Position numbers and translations under genes: made by a program
Assembly (NCBI GenBank): GCA_905182995.1
Contig: CAJJDP010000058.1
Location: forward strand, 1 to 23,668
DNA: 23,668 nucleotides
Direction of reading: 5' to 3'
Origin: Paramecium octaurelia
Lineage: Eukaryota > Ciliophora > Oligohymenophorea > Peniculida > Parameciidae
Part shown: positions 10,401 to 22,305 of the stretch, piece after piece
How the letters are laid out: every line of letters begins with the position of its first letter
How positions within the stretch are numbered: position 1 is the first letter of the stretch
Notes under the pieces: generated by a model
The model's input: the letters and a program-made list of their open reading frames with translations, nothing else
What the model was told of the DNA's origin: nothing
Databases searched by the model: none

Positions 10401-13400
10401 GAAGGGATAAAACTTCATAAAATGATTGATCTAGCATAGAAAGGCTTGGATAAATCTTAAAAAGAGTTAGAATTATAGCTAGCCTAAGCTTTTCTTTTTC
10501 ATGAGATTGAAGGAGATGAATAATCATCATTAGTCACAGATCATGATTTTTTAAACATTATTAAAAAATTTGATACAAAAGAAAAACAAATATCTCACTA
10601 ATTTTTATTAGATAGGGATATAATAAAGGACTTAGAAAAAGAGCTAAACCGATTGATATTAAAGCCTTTTGGATTTTATGATTAAGAGGCCTTTCCTATA
10701 AGATCTATAGAATACCAATTAAAGCAATTAAGAGAAAGATAAAGCCAAATTATGCAATAAGAAAATGCATCAAGGTAAAATGAATCCTATATCAAAATAA
10801 ACTAAAAGGGGACTGACAATAATCAGGATAGCATATAAAATGAAGAAATAAAATAATAAATAACCGAGTTAGAGAATTCTATTAAAAACTCTTAATTATC
10901 AAAGCTTCTAAAGATGTTTTGCAAAATTTTGGACCAAAGCTCATATTATATACTTTATTTATAATTTAGAGATTAAGTTAGAAAATTTAATGAAAGAAAT
11001 ACTTTTGAATTGTAGGAAAAAAATTAGCAAATTTATGACTAATTGATGAAACTTAAAAAAGACAGAGATCAAATTAAGCTTAAAAAGACTGAATCTAACT
11101 AAGAATCTCAACCTATCATAAATTATGAAGGCAAAAATAAAGAATATAGATAATAATAGGAATAACTCAAACAAGAACTAAAAAAAAATTTAGAAGATAT
11201 CGGATACAAAAATATTGGGATTGAAATGTTTTGGAGGGAGCTAATTGCAATAAATCAAAGAAGTTTAGCTAATACATATATTGATCCAGCAGAAAAAGTA
11301 TATGAAATGATTAAAAAAGGGGAACCTTTTGAATTTCTAGATGGTGACTCTCTCAAAATAAATGAAAAATTTTTGGATTAACTTAAAAATAAATTCATAA
11401 ATTTAGGAAAGGAGAAGGTCTTAGTATTAAGTGTACTAGGACCTTAAAGTTCGGGAAAATCTACTATTTTAAATAAAATATTTGGATGCCATTTTTGGAC
11501 AAGCGTTGGCAGATGTACAAAGGGCATTTATTTGAATTTGCTAAAAATTCAATTTAAGGAATACTTTAATAATTTATTTGATTATATACTGATACTTGAT
11601 TCTGAAGGATTACAAAATCCAAATTAAGTAGATCCAGAATTTGATAAAAAAATTGCTCTTTTTGTTTTAGCTATAAGTGATATAATTTTGATAAATGTCA
11701 AAGGAGATATACATCAACAATTTAAAAATTTAGTTGAAATGTGTATTTTTACTTTAGTGTCTATGAAATCTAATCTCTCTTCTAATAAACAATTAAGTTG
11801 GTGCTTTAATTAAAATAATGATACCAACAACTTTGCTCCATTTTTAAATTAAATACAGGGAATTGCCAATAATTTAAATTTAGAGTACAATAATGAGTAA
11901 GATGTAAAAAATTAAATAATTGATTATAATGAGTTTTTGAACATTTCAAAGGACAATATTTAAATATTGGGATTTGCATGTATCGAGAAATTATGGAGAA
12001 AAAATGAAAGTTTAGGTATAACTAAAAATTGGAGATAATTAATAATTAATGAAACATTTTCAGAGGAAGCTTATCTTTATGGGATAAGAATGATTAAAAA
12101 TTTTATTAAAATGTTTTAGTCTCAAACAGACACATCTCAAATGTAAAGTTTAAGCTTATTCATATAAAATATAAATACTAATTGGTAAACTATTTGCAAT
12201 TTCCCTGATTTATTGGAATTCGATGAATTAATATAATACAAGCAAGATTAATTAATGAAAAGTAAATTTGAACAAATGTACGATTAAGAAAATTTTAGTT
12301 TTCAAAATGAAATTAGAGGTGAAATTAATGATAGAGTGAAACGTAGTAATGTGAAAAATTTGGCTTTGTTTAATTAAATTTAAGTTGAGAAAAATGAAGA
12401 TCTTAGAATAAGGTTTAGCCAGATCGAATAAGATATAAAAGAGAAAATAACTTTATTTAAATAGGATAAACAAATTAAAAAAAAAATTTATCTTAAATAC
12501 GTAAAGCAATTGAGCCAGCGTATTAATAGCTCCTTAAGAGATTCAGAAGTTATAGTATTTGAAGAGTTAAAAAATATTGTAAGAGAGTATTAAAACATAA
12601 AAGGATTCAAGTGGCTTGAATACTTTATTCTTTAAGTTAGTAAGGATCCAGCATAACTTACTAAACTAAAAGAAAATGAGGATTAAATTATAAAAGCATT
12701 TGATAAATTATGGGGAGAAATAACAAGTAAATCGCAACAACAACAAAATGAAATTTTAAGGGAGTATTCTACCAAATAATATTAATGTATCTCCTCTTCA
12801 TTCAATGAGTACAGATTAACTACAGACAACGAGCAAAAATTTATTTCCTTGTTTCTTGAGAATATTAATAATAATTCTCCTTTTAGATAAGATTTGGATG
12901 AAAGAAATGAAATTTATGCTATTTTTGAGAAAGAATTATACTATTAAACTTAATTTTACCCAATTCTTAATACAAAATAAAATATGAGATATGCAGAGAT
13001 TTTTAATTAAAATTTGGAAGCTCGAATGAAAAAACCTAAGACTAAATATGATGTGATGGATATTAACAATTATTACATATATCAAATGACAATATATTAT
13101 GTGGAGTAAACAACCTTAGATGATTACATAAAAATGAATGAAAAAAAAAATTAAAACACATTATAAGTAGAAGAAGGAGGATTACTTGCAGATTTAATAT
13201 AAATATTGGAATAAAATCAAAGTTCTTAAAAATATTAATATTAAAATACCGCATCTTAAAGTTAATATAGTTTAACTTCATATTAAGGTTAATATTAGAA
13301 TAACGCATAGTAAGGTTTATATTAGAAAGTCAATTCTAAGGTTGAAAATTTGATGCTTTTATTCGATATTTTTAATATTGAATACACTCAAGAACTGAGG

Positions 13401-16035
13401 AAAAAGTTAGTAGAAACAATTCAAGATCCCCCATGGTGGAAAATGTTGACCAGTCAGGCCAATTATAATGGCTTAGTAATAAAAGCGTTTAAATAATTTT
13501 AAAAGTCTTTTAAATAGGTCAAAAATTAATAATATCCCTTATTGGATTATACAAAAGATACATATTTAAAAATTATCAAAGAATTCAATAAAGGCTTGAA
13601 ATTAAATAGTAAATAACTATCTTTTACTACAGAAAAAGAAGTTTAAGATTATATCCAAAATTTTGAACATATAATAATATTCAGAGAATAAACAATAACT
13701 CCTTTTTCGAAAAGATATTAAAAATTAGACTCCAGCTTAAAATATATATAGATGAAGGAAATTAACTTTCAAGAGAGCTTTAGACTTAATTTTATATATT
13801 CTTTTTCAACAGCAATGTTTGAAGAAAATTAAATATTATTGTAGAAAGATAATTGTTACAAAAATGGATTTTCCAAATTTGAGAAAATAAATAGTTGGTA
13901 AATGATGTATTTCTCAATTTATGATGTAATTAAATCAGAAATGACAAAGTCTCATCAAGAAAATGACAAACAAGATAATTCCGATAGCGAAGAGATTAAA
14001 CAACTAAATACAAGTTTGATAAAAATAATTATGTCTAAAATTGAGTAGGAAATCATCAATTATAATAAATCTTTTGCTAATTTTGGCATAATCTTAACTG
14101 GAATGGGGGAGAGATGTATATATTATTATTCCATGTTAATAATTTGGCGATTTACATGCTTTAAGAAAGTTAAAGGAATGTAGGAGAGCACAAACAAATT
14201 TGAGAGTCTTAAATAAAGTTAATTTTTGAAATGCATTGCTGACATAAAATAAAATAAGGCTGAATAAAGTAAATTAAAGGCTGAGGCTTTTATTTGTAAT
14301 TTGTATTAAAGCTGTATTTAACAGTTTTATAGAGAGAATTAAGCCGCTTTTTGTGCAGATATCAAAAACAAAAATAAAATAACAAATACAGAACTAATAA
14401 AACTGTTAGATAAAACTATTTTAGAGGATTATTAAGAAGATATTAATTTAAAAAAATATACTGATCAATAAATAGTCGAATATATAACAGATTAAACTAA
14501 ATTTATTGAAAATTATGTTAAAAATGAGGTTGACAAAATAGAAGCTGAAATCTAAGATTAATATGAAAATAAATTAAGAAAATCTTTATTAGCAATTTTG
14601 GAGAAAGTTAATTCTAATGTGCAAATTTTAAGACAACATACTGATTTATAAAACCCTCCTATAAAATCGAAAGAGTATTTTGTTCTAAATGAGAATGATA
14701 ACAAAAATGACGAATTTTATGAAAGTAAACTTTTTGAATTGATAATCTAATGTCTTCTTGGTGTATCATAAAATATGAATAAATTTCAGATTTCGAAAGA
14801 GCATGAGGAAATCTTTAAAATTAATACTTTTTAAAAGTTAGAAGACAACATTTTTGATAAATCATAGTTTTAAGAATCAGAATAATAAATATAACTCTTA
14901 CAACCTTTTGCTTTAGAATTGTCAAATTAGTTAGGTATCCATATCTAAAAAGTGAAGAAAGAAACATTATCTTTAGAAAAATTTAATGGTTATCAAGAGC
15001 TATCAACTATAAAATTAAATATGATTGGCTGTCTTCACACTTGTCCAATGTGCAAACGCAAATGTGATTAATCTTATTCAAATGACCATAAACATGAATG
15101 TTCGAATGGTCATTAATTAAGAGGTATTTTTATTTTGTAATTTAATGGGATGAATGGAGTCTTAAATGAGGATACCCCTTCTTTGTTCAATTGCGATGAA
15201 ATGGATGATGAATGTCTAATTACTTTAGCAACAAAAGAAACAAAAAAATGGATAGATATAAGAAAAACATATGATGACTGGATTTTTAAAGGTTTGGATG
15301 AAATGGAGTAATAAAAAATTAAAGAAAAAATGATGAAAGTATGGAATTAAGGAACTGGATAAATGGTATGTGAGTAGTTAAAAAAAATGTTAAAAAAGTC
15401 AGACATCAAATTTGTGCTTAAGAATAATTTCAAAAAAGTAATTAGATAACCTAAAATTCATTATATTTTTATGATTGATGATTCAGGGTCAATGAGTGGA
15501 AGTCCTTGGAAAACTGTGAAAAATGGTTGTTTAAATTGCATCTCAATAATATAGAAAAATTTAAATGCTAGAGTGAGTGTTATTATTTTTAATTCAACTG
15601 CTAGAATTGCTATTAATTGCGAAATTATCAATTTGGTTGAAATGGAAAAAAAAATACAATTTTAAAATGGGGGCACTGATTTTGGTTCAGCATTTTAATA
15701 AACATACAATTTAATTGTTCAGCACTTAAATGATGCATTTGAAAAGTTAATATTTAACTATATTTAGAACTGAAGTTTTATTTTACACTGATGGGGGAGC
15801 AGCTTATCCAAAGGAATAAGTCAAATTATTTACAGAACTTCCAGATCATTAAAAAAATAGAATATTCCTTCATTGCTGTACTGAAGAGGCAAATGCTACA
15901 TCATTATAAATGATTGTAAATGAAATGAATTGTAGCCTAATTAAATCTGAGTTAAAATAAGGGTTTTAAGTAGCTGATCTTTAAAAGACATGGGCTGAAG
16001 TAGTGAGTAGAGAATATCATAACCTAAAGGGATGA
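7494..16035 (+). CDS. Giant VLIG-type GTPase with zinc motif and C-terminal VWA domain
   Basis: This code-6 frame runs about 2,750 codons without TGA, then a 22-nt intron (15746-15767), then about 89 codons to the TGA at 16033-16035. With the 5' part from 3558 the product would be about 3,055 residues, and the residue numbers below assume that. It is intracellular by appearance. The first 1,450 residues are mostly helical and acidic, with a Gln/Lys-rich coiled-coil stretch just before the G domain. The VLIG pre-GTPase signature is present: GIEMFWREL near 1458 and GEPFEFLDGD near 1490-1501. The P-loop GPQSSGKST is at about 1532, followed by GRCTKGIYLNLL (VLIG proteins have GRCTRG). The G3 motif DSEG is at about 1585, followed by INVKGD. 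A Gln/Tyr/Asn-rich tract spans about 2124-2160. A Cys/His zinc-binding motif starts at about 2733 (CPMCKRKC, later HKHEC and GH). The VWA domain has MIDAS residues DDSGS near 2878, then GGTDFG and TDGG near 2975. VLIG GTPases are dynamin-superfamily relatives known as interferon-induced proteins in vertebrates. The role in a ciliate is unknown. Confidence 0.93.
13215..13325 (+). other. Q/Y/N-rich low-complexity tract inside giant protein
   Basis: About 37 codons, nearly half of them TAA/TAG/CAA glutamines, give repeated Tyr-Gln units such as YQGQYQNNAQQG. The tract sits between the helical region after the G domain and the next helical block. Its composition resembles prion-like, phase-separating segments. 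It is flanked by ordinary charged sequence and stays in frame. Confidence 0.8.
15042..15113 (+). other. Cys/His zinc-binding motif of giant protein
   Basis: The pattern is C-x2-C-x3-C-x7-H-x-H-x-C-x3-H (CPMCKRKC, then HKHEC, then GH), with a further Cys four residues upstream. Vertebrate VLIG/GVIN proteins carry a similar CP-x-C...C...H...H motif in their C-terminal part, so this supports the family call. Metal binding is inferred from spacing. Confidence 0.75.
15746..15767 (+). other. Intron, 22 nt, in VWA domain
   Basis: The intron runs GTTAATATTTAACTATATTTAG. Reading through it gives Asn-TGA directly after. Removing it gives DAFEK-TEVLFYTDGG and restores the strand carrying the second MIDAS aspartate. 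The donor begins GTT rather than the usual Paramecium GTA. Confidence 0.85.
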
Positions 16036-16845
16036 TTTATAAAATTTAAAAAATAATATTTGTTTTTAAATAATTTTGATTACTTTAATTGACATCAATA
16101 CTTAGAATCCTTATTTAAATATAATTGATTATTTAGGTAGAATAGTCAAATTATAGGCTTAACATTATTTTGAGACGATAAGATATCGATTAATTTGGAA
16201 CCTAGAGAGTTGAATTAGAAGTTCCTTCATAATAACTTATGATTAATGTAACTCTTTTTAATATCAATTCTAAGGATGATCTTGAACTTATATTAGATTC
16301 AAACTAAGAATTAAGGTGATCATAAAACAATGTAATATCTTAAAAATTCAAAATAATAACGTCAAGAAATTATAGAAAGTTTTGAATTAAAGAAAAGTAA
16401 TAAAAATCGTAAATTGATCTCAAAATAGCAAGTTTAATCATATTCTAAATATTTCATTAAAGTATTAATTTCTTATCAGAATAATTTACTTAGTAGAAAA
16501 TGAAAGAACAATAAATAGATAATTAATAATAACAATATTATATTAATATAATTTATTTCTTAAAGTATTAAATCTAGATGAAATAAATCACCTTTGAAAT
16601 TTATAACTCATTTTCTAAGTAATTCTTATCTCTCTAAAATAAAAAACTAAAATACTAGTAAGATTAAGAAAGCAAATAGATAAAGTACTTAAATACTAGT
16701 AATAATAGAAACCAAAATCACCAATTTTAACTCCAATACTCTCATTTGCCTAACTTGATTATCAAAATATTATATATAAAATAATTATTATTTACATTCT
16801 TTAAAATATAATTAATCAAAAAAAATAAATATTTCTTCTAATTAA
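16036..16845. other. Intergenic stretch with a short coding-like fragment
   Basis: Between 16085 and about 16320 two overlapping plus-strand frames look protein-like: LIDINTQNPYLNIIDYLGRI, then RVELEVPSQQLMINVTLFNI. The frame changes near 16180-16200 and the second ends in TGA. I do not recognise the family; it may be a fragment of a decayed gene. From 16320 to 16845 I see only AT-rich sequence with frequent TGA in all plus frames. Confidence 0.35.
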
Positions 16846-17730
16846 ATGTCAGATATTGATCAATGGGTAGAAGCACTAAAAAATGGAGAGATCCTGAACA
16901 TTCATGGATAATTTTAAGATTTAACGGAATAATTTAAGGTAGGAGGAGATGTTCCAGAAACTAACTACTTATTCTTGGGAGATTTGTGGATAGAGGATAT
17001 TATAGCGTGGAGACTTTTCTTATTACTATTGGCTTTGAAAGTGAGATATCCAGATTAGATTACATTGTAAATATATATATTATAAGAGAATTGAGGAAAT
17101 CATGAATCTAGAAAAATTACTTAAGTATATGGATTTTATGATGAATGTTTGAGATAATACAGTACTTTGAATGTTTGGAAGTATTGCACTGAAGTTTTTG
17201 ATTATTTGGCATTGGCAGCAGTAGTCAATGACAACATTTTCTGCGTACATGGTGGTTTGAGTCCCTACATCAAATAATTGATGAAATTCGAATCATAATA
17301 GAAAATAGGAAATACCTCATGAAGGTGTTATGTGTGACTTGATGTGTGGTCTATCCTGATGGTTTTTTGTTATATTAAATGTGGAGAAATTGAAGGATGG
17401 AGTCAGAGTGTTAGAGGAGCAGGTTTTGTGTTTGGAGCAGATGCTGTCAAGGAATTTAATCGTAAAAATGGCATTTCATTGATTTGTAGAGCACATCAAC
17501 TAGCAATGGAAGGATTCAAACAGATGTTTGATAATTTTTTATTCACTGTTTGGTCAGCTCCAAATTATTGCTATAGGTTCTAATTCATTTTAATTTTTAG
17601 ATGTGGCGATGTTGCTTTTATTCTTGAGTTGGATGAGAACCTTAAGAAATATTATTAGTTGTTTGAGGCTGCTCCAACTGATAGATCATCGAATTCAAAA
17701 AAAACTATAGCAGAATAATTCTTAAGATGA
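16846..17730 (+). pseudogene. PP4 (PPX)-like Ser/Thr protein phosphatase pseudogene
   Basis: The family is the PPP catalytic subunit, closest to PP4. The call rests on [78 protein letters not shown] and the ending EAAPTDRSS...IAEQFL. The lesions are clear. About 40 N-terminal residues are missing, so the metal-site GDIHG is reduced to NIHG. One base is lost in GDFVDRG at about 16981-16985. The Arg of RGNHES reads as TGA (17092-17094), next to an intron-like 20-mer ending AAG instead of TAG. There are further frame changes at about 17300 and 17350. An intact intron (17577-17600) before the last exon shows it was once a spliced gene. Several catalytic metal ligands are lost or out of frame, so no active enzyme is expected. 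Confidence 0.88.
17577..17600 (+). other. Intron, 24 nt, in phosphatase pseudogene
   Basis: It runs from GTTCTAATTC to TTTTTAG. Removing it joins NYCYR to CGDVAFILELDE exactly as in PPP phosphatases. Confidence 0.8.
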
Positions 17731-17739
17731 TTTATATTA

Positions 17740-18660
17740 ATTTAAATTTGTAAGAAATAATTATTACAACACTGTTGAAATTTAATGAGATTTTCGATGC
17801 TTTCTAAAAAATTTCAAGATTCATAATTATCAGTGTCAATAGTTATAATAAATTCTTTCCAAATTACAAGGATTTAGAAGAGGTTGAGCTCAAAATTGCT
17901 AAGGAAAAACAGTAGCAAGAGAATTATCTGATAGGTCTTAAAAAAATGTTTAACTTTAGAATTAATCGAAAGTAACGTTCAATGTGAAACAAAAGAAATC
18001 AAAAAACAATTGGACTAACTCATCTACGCTCAAAGTGAAAAGTTCAATGATTTTAAATCCTTTTTTGTGTCTGATATATATTTAACTAAAAGCGATATTC
18101 GTTAATTCAAATCTAATTCTGATGAGAGGATTAATAAATTATAAGGTTAAATTCAACAATTCCAAATGAAGTATGCTCTCAAACTTTACGCCGAATAACA
18201 TTTTGTATTTATTTGATTTGATATTCAGATCGACATGAAATGAGCCATTTAGTAATTGCAATAAGCTCATACTTTAATTAAATAAGATTCCTAAACCTTA
18301 CACAAACTTTATCGAGATAACAGATAAATGATTAAATAATAAAATGAATAGTTTGACATCAAAAATTGAAAATGTTGAAAAGGAGTAGTATAAAATTTAT
18401 GAATTTGAGAAAGAAGTTGATAAATGAAGAATATAATTTAAGAATAAAAATAAGATAAATGCTTAGCAATTATTTTAGATAATGAAATTGTTCAAAGCAA
18501 AGTAAAATCATTGGCTTAATTATTTTAAGAATTGGAAGTCAATTATTCTAAAGTGGTTAAATTTGAGATACATACAGCATTCAATTGATCGATTGAACTT
18601 ATAAGAGTTTCTTATGATCTAGTACCAACTTTAATTTCCTTCTACTCTGATTCTAACAAG
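17740..18660 (+). pseudogene. Coiled-coil protein fragments, frame-broken
   Basis: Several plus-strand pieces look like coiled coil but lie in different frames: DLEEVELKIAKEKQQQEN (about 17872-17925), then ESNVQCETKEIKKQLDQLI and INKLQGQIQQFQMKY (about 17970-18185), then DNEIVQSKVKSLAQLFQELE (about 18475-18540). Each is bounded by TGA or a frame change. Heptad-like spacing of Leu/Ile and high Lys/Glu/Gln support a decayed coiled-coil gene. No family can be named. Confidence 0.4.
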
Positions 18661-19805
18661 CTAATCATTGTCCATACTTTGCCTATAAAATATATCATCA
18701 GGTAAAGTTGTTCTATTCTTGCAAAAGAAAGACTTTAATCAAGGGATCACTTCGAAATAACTACTCCAAATCTAATAAAAATAAAAATATTTGTCTTTTA
18801 ATTTCAATATTATTACCTATAAAATCTTTCTTTTAAAATTTATCATCATGTAGTTCTTGATGTAGCCTTCTATTCTCATTTTACAATCTTTTTTATAAAA
18901 ATTATTTCAATTTTTCAACGTCTAAAAGACAAGAAAATTCTATCCTTAAATTCTGTCAATTAATGCTTTCAGGTAACGAAATAATCTCGTTCTACCAATA
19001 TAGAATCTATGACTGATTCAAAGAGAGTGGAAATTTAACTTAAGAATATGTGCTTGCTATTAAACCATATTGTAAAGGTAATTATGTAAGCCAAAGGTAA
19101 ACATCGGAATTATTATTATTCATTTTTACTTCAGATCTAAATAGCTGAATAATTCTCTATTCAAGTGTTCTTTTAGTGTTAGATCCTCAAATTTGCAAAG
19201 TCAAATATTATTTAGGAAATTCTAGCAATTTTAAATTGACATATAATTAACCTGATTGTTTGGAAAATTTTGATAAGATTAATTTGAGAAAAATCTTATA
19301 AATGCAAAAATAAAAATCATTTTAGTAGAATGTGAAATGTAAAATTAGTTTCTGTTCTTCCTCAAGTTTCCTGTTATAGGAAAAAAAATTAAGACTTATC
19401 AGAGTTAATAATTAATCAAGTTTCCAGGGTTTCTAGGCTTCAATTTGACAGAAAATGGAATAATATCCTTACCCCAGTTACATCAATTATTTAGTAAACT
19501 CCTGAAGGTATAGAGCATTACTGTAAAAACGTTTTAAATCAAATTGAATATTTGCTTAGCTGTTACTTGATTTTATTAAATAGAAATGCCATTATAATTA
19601 ATATGAATATATTTGAATAAGCATTACAAAATTTTAATTAATTGATTGAATTAAAGCTCAAAATTTAAGACTTTAAGCTAGACCTATTCAGGTATATTCA
19701 AATTTTCTTTCAATAATTAATAATGTATCAGAATGAGATGTATGATTAGAAATTTAAGAAGGCTGTTATTATCTTTCTTACTTTTTGCCTACCTTTACCA
19801 CTCTG
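18661..19805 (+). pseudogene. Unidentified coding-like fragments
   Basis: Two code-6 frames stand out. One runs 18589-19239 (217 codons). The other runs from about 19395 to 19805 and carries LQFDRKWNNILTPVTS, then EGIEHYCKNVLNQIEYLL, with the look of an alpha-helical protein. A third, overlapping frame (about 18970-19560) reads ESGNLTQEYVLAIKPYC, interrupted by TGA. Frames this long arise by chance in AT-rich code-6 DNA, so this is suggestive only. Nothing is recognised. Confidence 0.3.
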
Positions 19806-21770
19806 ATTTATTACAAAATAATAAAATTAATCTATAATAAAGTATAGAAACGCAAGGATTGTGATTCTTCACCTCGCCAAATTATCATCATAAAGTTCAA
19901 TCCAGCCTATAAAAATTTCTCTCATGCCAATTTTACTCAAGGTATTATTGTGCTGTTAACGCTACGATTATGTTGCCAATTTAAAAAAAATGATTGATTA
20001 TTATTCATTATAATTCTATTAAAAAATAAATATAAGATGATATTTTCAATATTTAAAAATAATATTTTAAGTTGATTATAAAATTAGAGATTTCAATTCC
20101 TAGTTTATCGAATTAGGTTATGAGTTTGGATTTCAAATTATTTAACACTTTTAATTTCATTTAAATAACATTCTTCTTCATTTTCAAGAATTGTTTGAAC
20201 TTTTTTACTTTTTTATAAATTACTATTAGTTTTTCTCATTAAATGTACTGTGACTTTAATAATATTGAACAGTACAAATAATGTTTATAATAATATAGAT
20301 ATGCAAATTAGGAACCAAAATAACTTTTCTTAAATATAATATGGGTAGATTCTAATTTAAGCCAAAATTAAATCTTTCATTCCTCTTACTACTAATCTTA
20401 TTTATCTGATATTGCAAATATTGTAAAAATTAAATATAATGTCGCTTTTCTATTTATTATCAAGCGGTATATTTATAATATAAAAATATTAACATATCTA
20501 ACAAAAATATAAAGTCAAGAAGGTAATTTGTTGTATTAAGATCAAGTTCAGTTAAAATGGCACCATTGTTTCTTAAATTATTTATGATAAAACTTAAGAG
20601 GAATAGATTTCTCATTAGAATAATATTTTATGATTTCTATTTTTGAATTACTATAAGATTTCATATTGTTAATCATTTGATCAGAACGGAATTAGGAATT
20701 TGATAAATATCTAATTATTCAAAATATATTTTCCTTTATCATAACTAGTCCTCATTTGTTTGAAAACTAATGTCGCATATATTTTTATAGGTAAGCAAAT
20801 CTACCCAGGTTTGGAAGAATTTTGGAGACTAAGATGAATCATGGATATTAGGAAATATTGGTGCTTAATGTAATATCATAAAATACATCTATAGAAAATG
20901 CATCTAAATCTGTATGAACTTAATGACTGTATACTCTATTCGGAAGTCATAAATTATTTTCCCTTTTCTTTTTACTATAAAGTTAATCAGCCAATAGCAT
21001 CAATTTAGGAGCTTTGCTATTATCTTATATACTATCTAATTGTATTGATTTATTTTAATTGTGGGTATTAGTACATTTCACTAAATTTCTGACTATAATG
21101 AGAAATTTCATTACTAAATTAAATGATAATATTAATCATTTTAATAATAAAAAAATTGTGATTTTTACTGATTAATTAGAAATAATAATGAAAAGATAAG
21201 ATCTCGGATTTATTTTGAGAAATTTGATAGTATTAATTTCTTGGTATTTTTACTTAATTATAATACAATAGAAAAACATTTCCTTATGAATGAATACTGC
21301 ATTTTCTTCATTCTTTATAAGAATCTTCTTAATAATACTTTAAGATTGAAAATCACTATTTTCATTTTGTGATCTTCGAAGACGAATTCTATTATTTCAT
21401 TTCAATATTAAACATCAATTCATCTAGGACTTGGTGCCATTGTAAGGTTTTTGCTAAATAAATCCAGGTGAATGATTTTATTATTTTTATTCATTATTAA
21501 TTAACTTAAAATTCAAATGCCTAATTTTAGAATATATTTTATGTAGGTTTGAGAACTAGATTATATTTCAAATAACCATGAATCTACTAGGTTCTTTATG
21601 GTAGTATTTTTATTTCTGTAATACTGCAATAACACTGATTATACTTTTGTGTTTATTTTCAACTTATTTTTAATTCATTTCTTATGATACATATTTTTCA
21701 TTTTGATCTGCATTCTGAACTAGACAACAATGTATATTAGAATTATTACAATAAACTTTAAACTTCCTAA
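19806..21770. other. About 2 kb AT-rich stretch, no gene recognised
   Basis: TGA is frequent in all frames of both strands. A short protein-like piece occurs near 20800-20930 (VWKNFGDQDESWILGNIGAQ, plus strand). Another is near 19920-19860 on the minus strand (MREIFIGWIELYDDNLAR). Both are isolated and unidentified. No RNA gene, telomeric repeat or array was seen. Confidence 0.5.
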
Positions 21771-22305
21771 ATGGAAAAACCACACACAAAAGATGAGAAT
21801 ATGGTTCTCATAACAGTGTCTTTATGAATTTTAAACATTGATAAGACCATTAGTATTATGAAAATAATACTTATCATTCAGTTACTTAACATGGTTATCC
21901 AATTTTTTTCATACAGAATGGATAATATAATTACAAAGGTAATTAGGAAAAGTTTATAAACTTTAATTTATTTACAGAAGAGAATTGAGTCAAATTTCCG
22001 TAATTCTAAAGTATTTGAGTTTATAATGAGGAGAAAATGGAAATTTTTTGGCTTTGTATAAAATAATGGAAATAGAATGAAGCAATATTAAATAAGTTAT
22101 AGGCCCATTCATTTATATAAGATCAAACATTCAAACTTTTAGATTTCTAAGAATCAATTTTCTTCGTAAAACTGCACATCATTAATTATTTCAATATATT
22201 TTATATTTAAAGTTAACTTGTTAAAAACTAGAAATTCTATTACTTATAATATTTAGATGAATTTATTTTTCAAATTCAATTAGATATTAATTTCTATTAT
22301 TTAAT
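21771..22305. other. Short coding-like fragment upstream of actin relic
   Basis: One plus frame (about 21790-21985) is rich in His, Gln, Asn and Tyr: SHNSVFMNFKH, then TQHGYPIFFIQNGQYNYKG, ending in TGA. A second frame (from about 21919) is open to about 22313 but looks like translated AT-rich DNA. This may be a remnant of another gene; no family was recognised. Confidence 0.25.

Noticed and set aside
10279..13308. Minus-strand standard-code frames of 71-83 codons at 10279, 10959 and 13063
   Set aside because: They lie antisense to the continuous giant coding frame and read as Leu/Phe/Ile-rich reverse complements of Lys/Glu/Gln codons.
18589..19239. 217-codon code-6 frame as a confident gene
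   Set aside because: A few frames of this length are expected by chance among all six frames of the window. No recognisable motif was found, so it is kept only as part of a low-confidence fragment.
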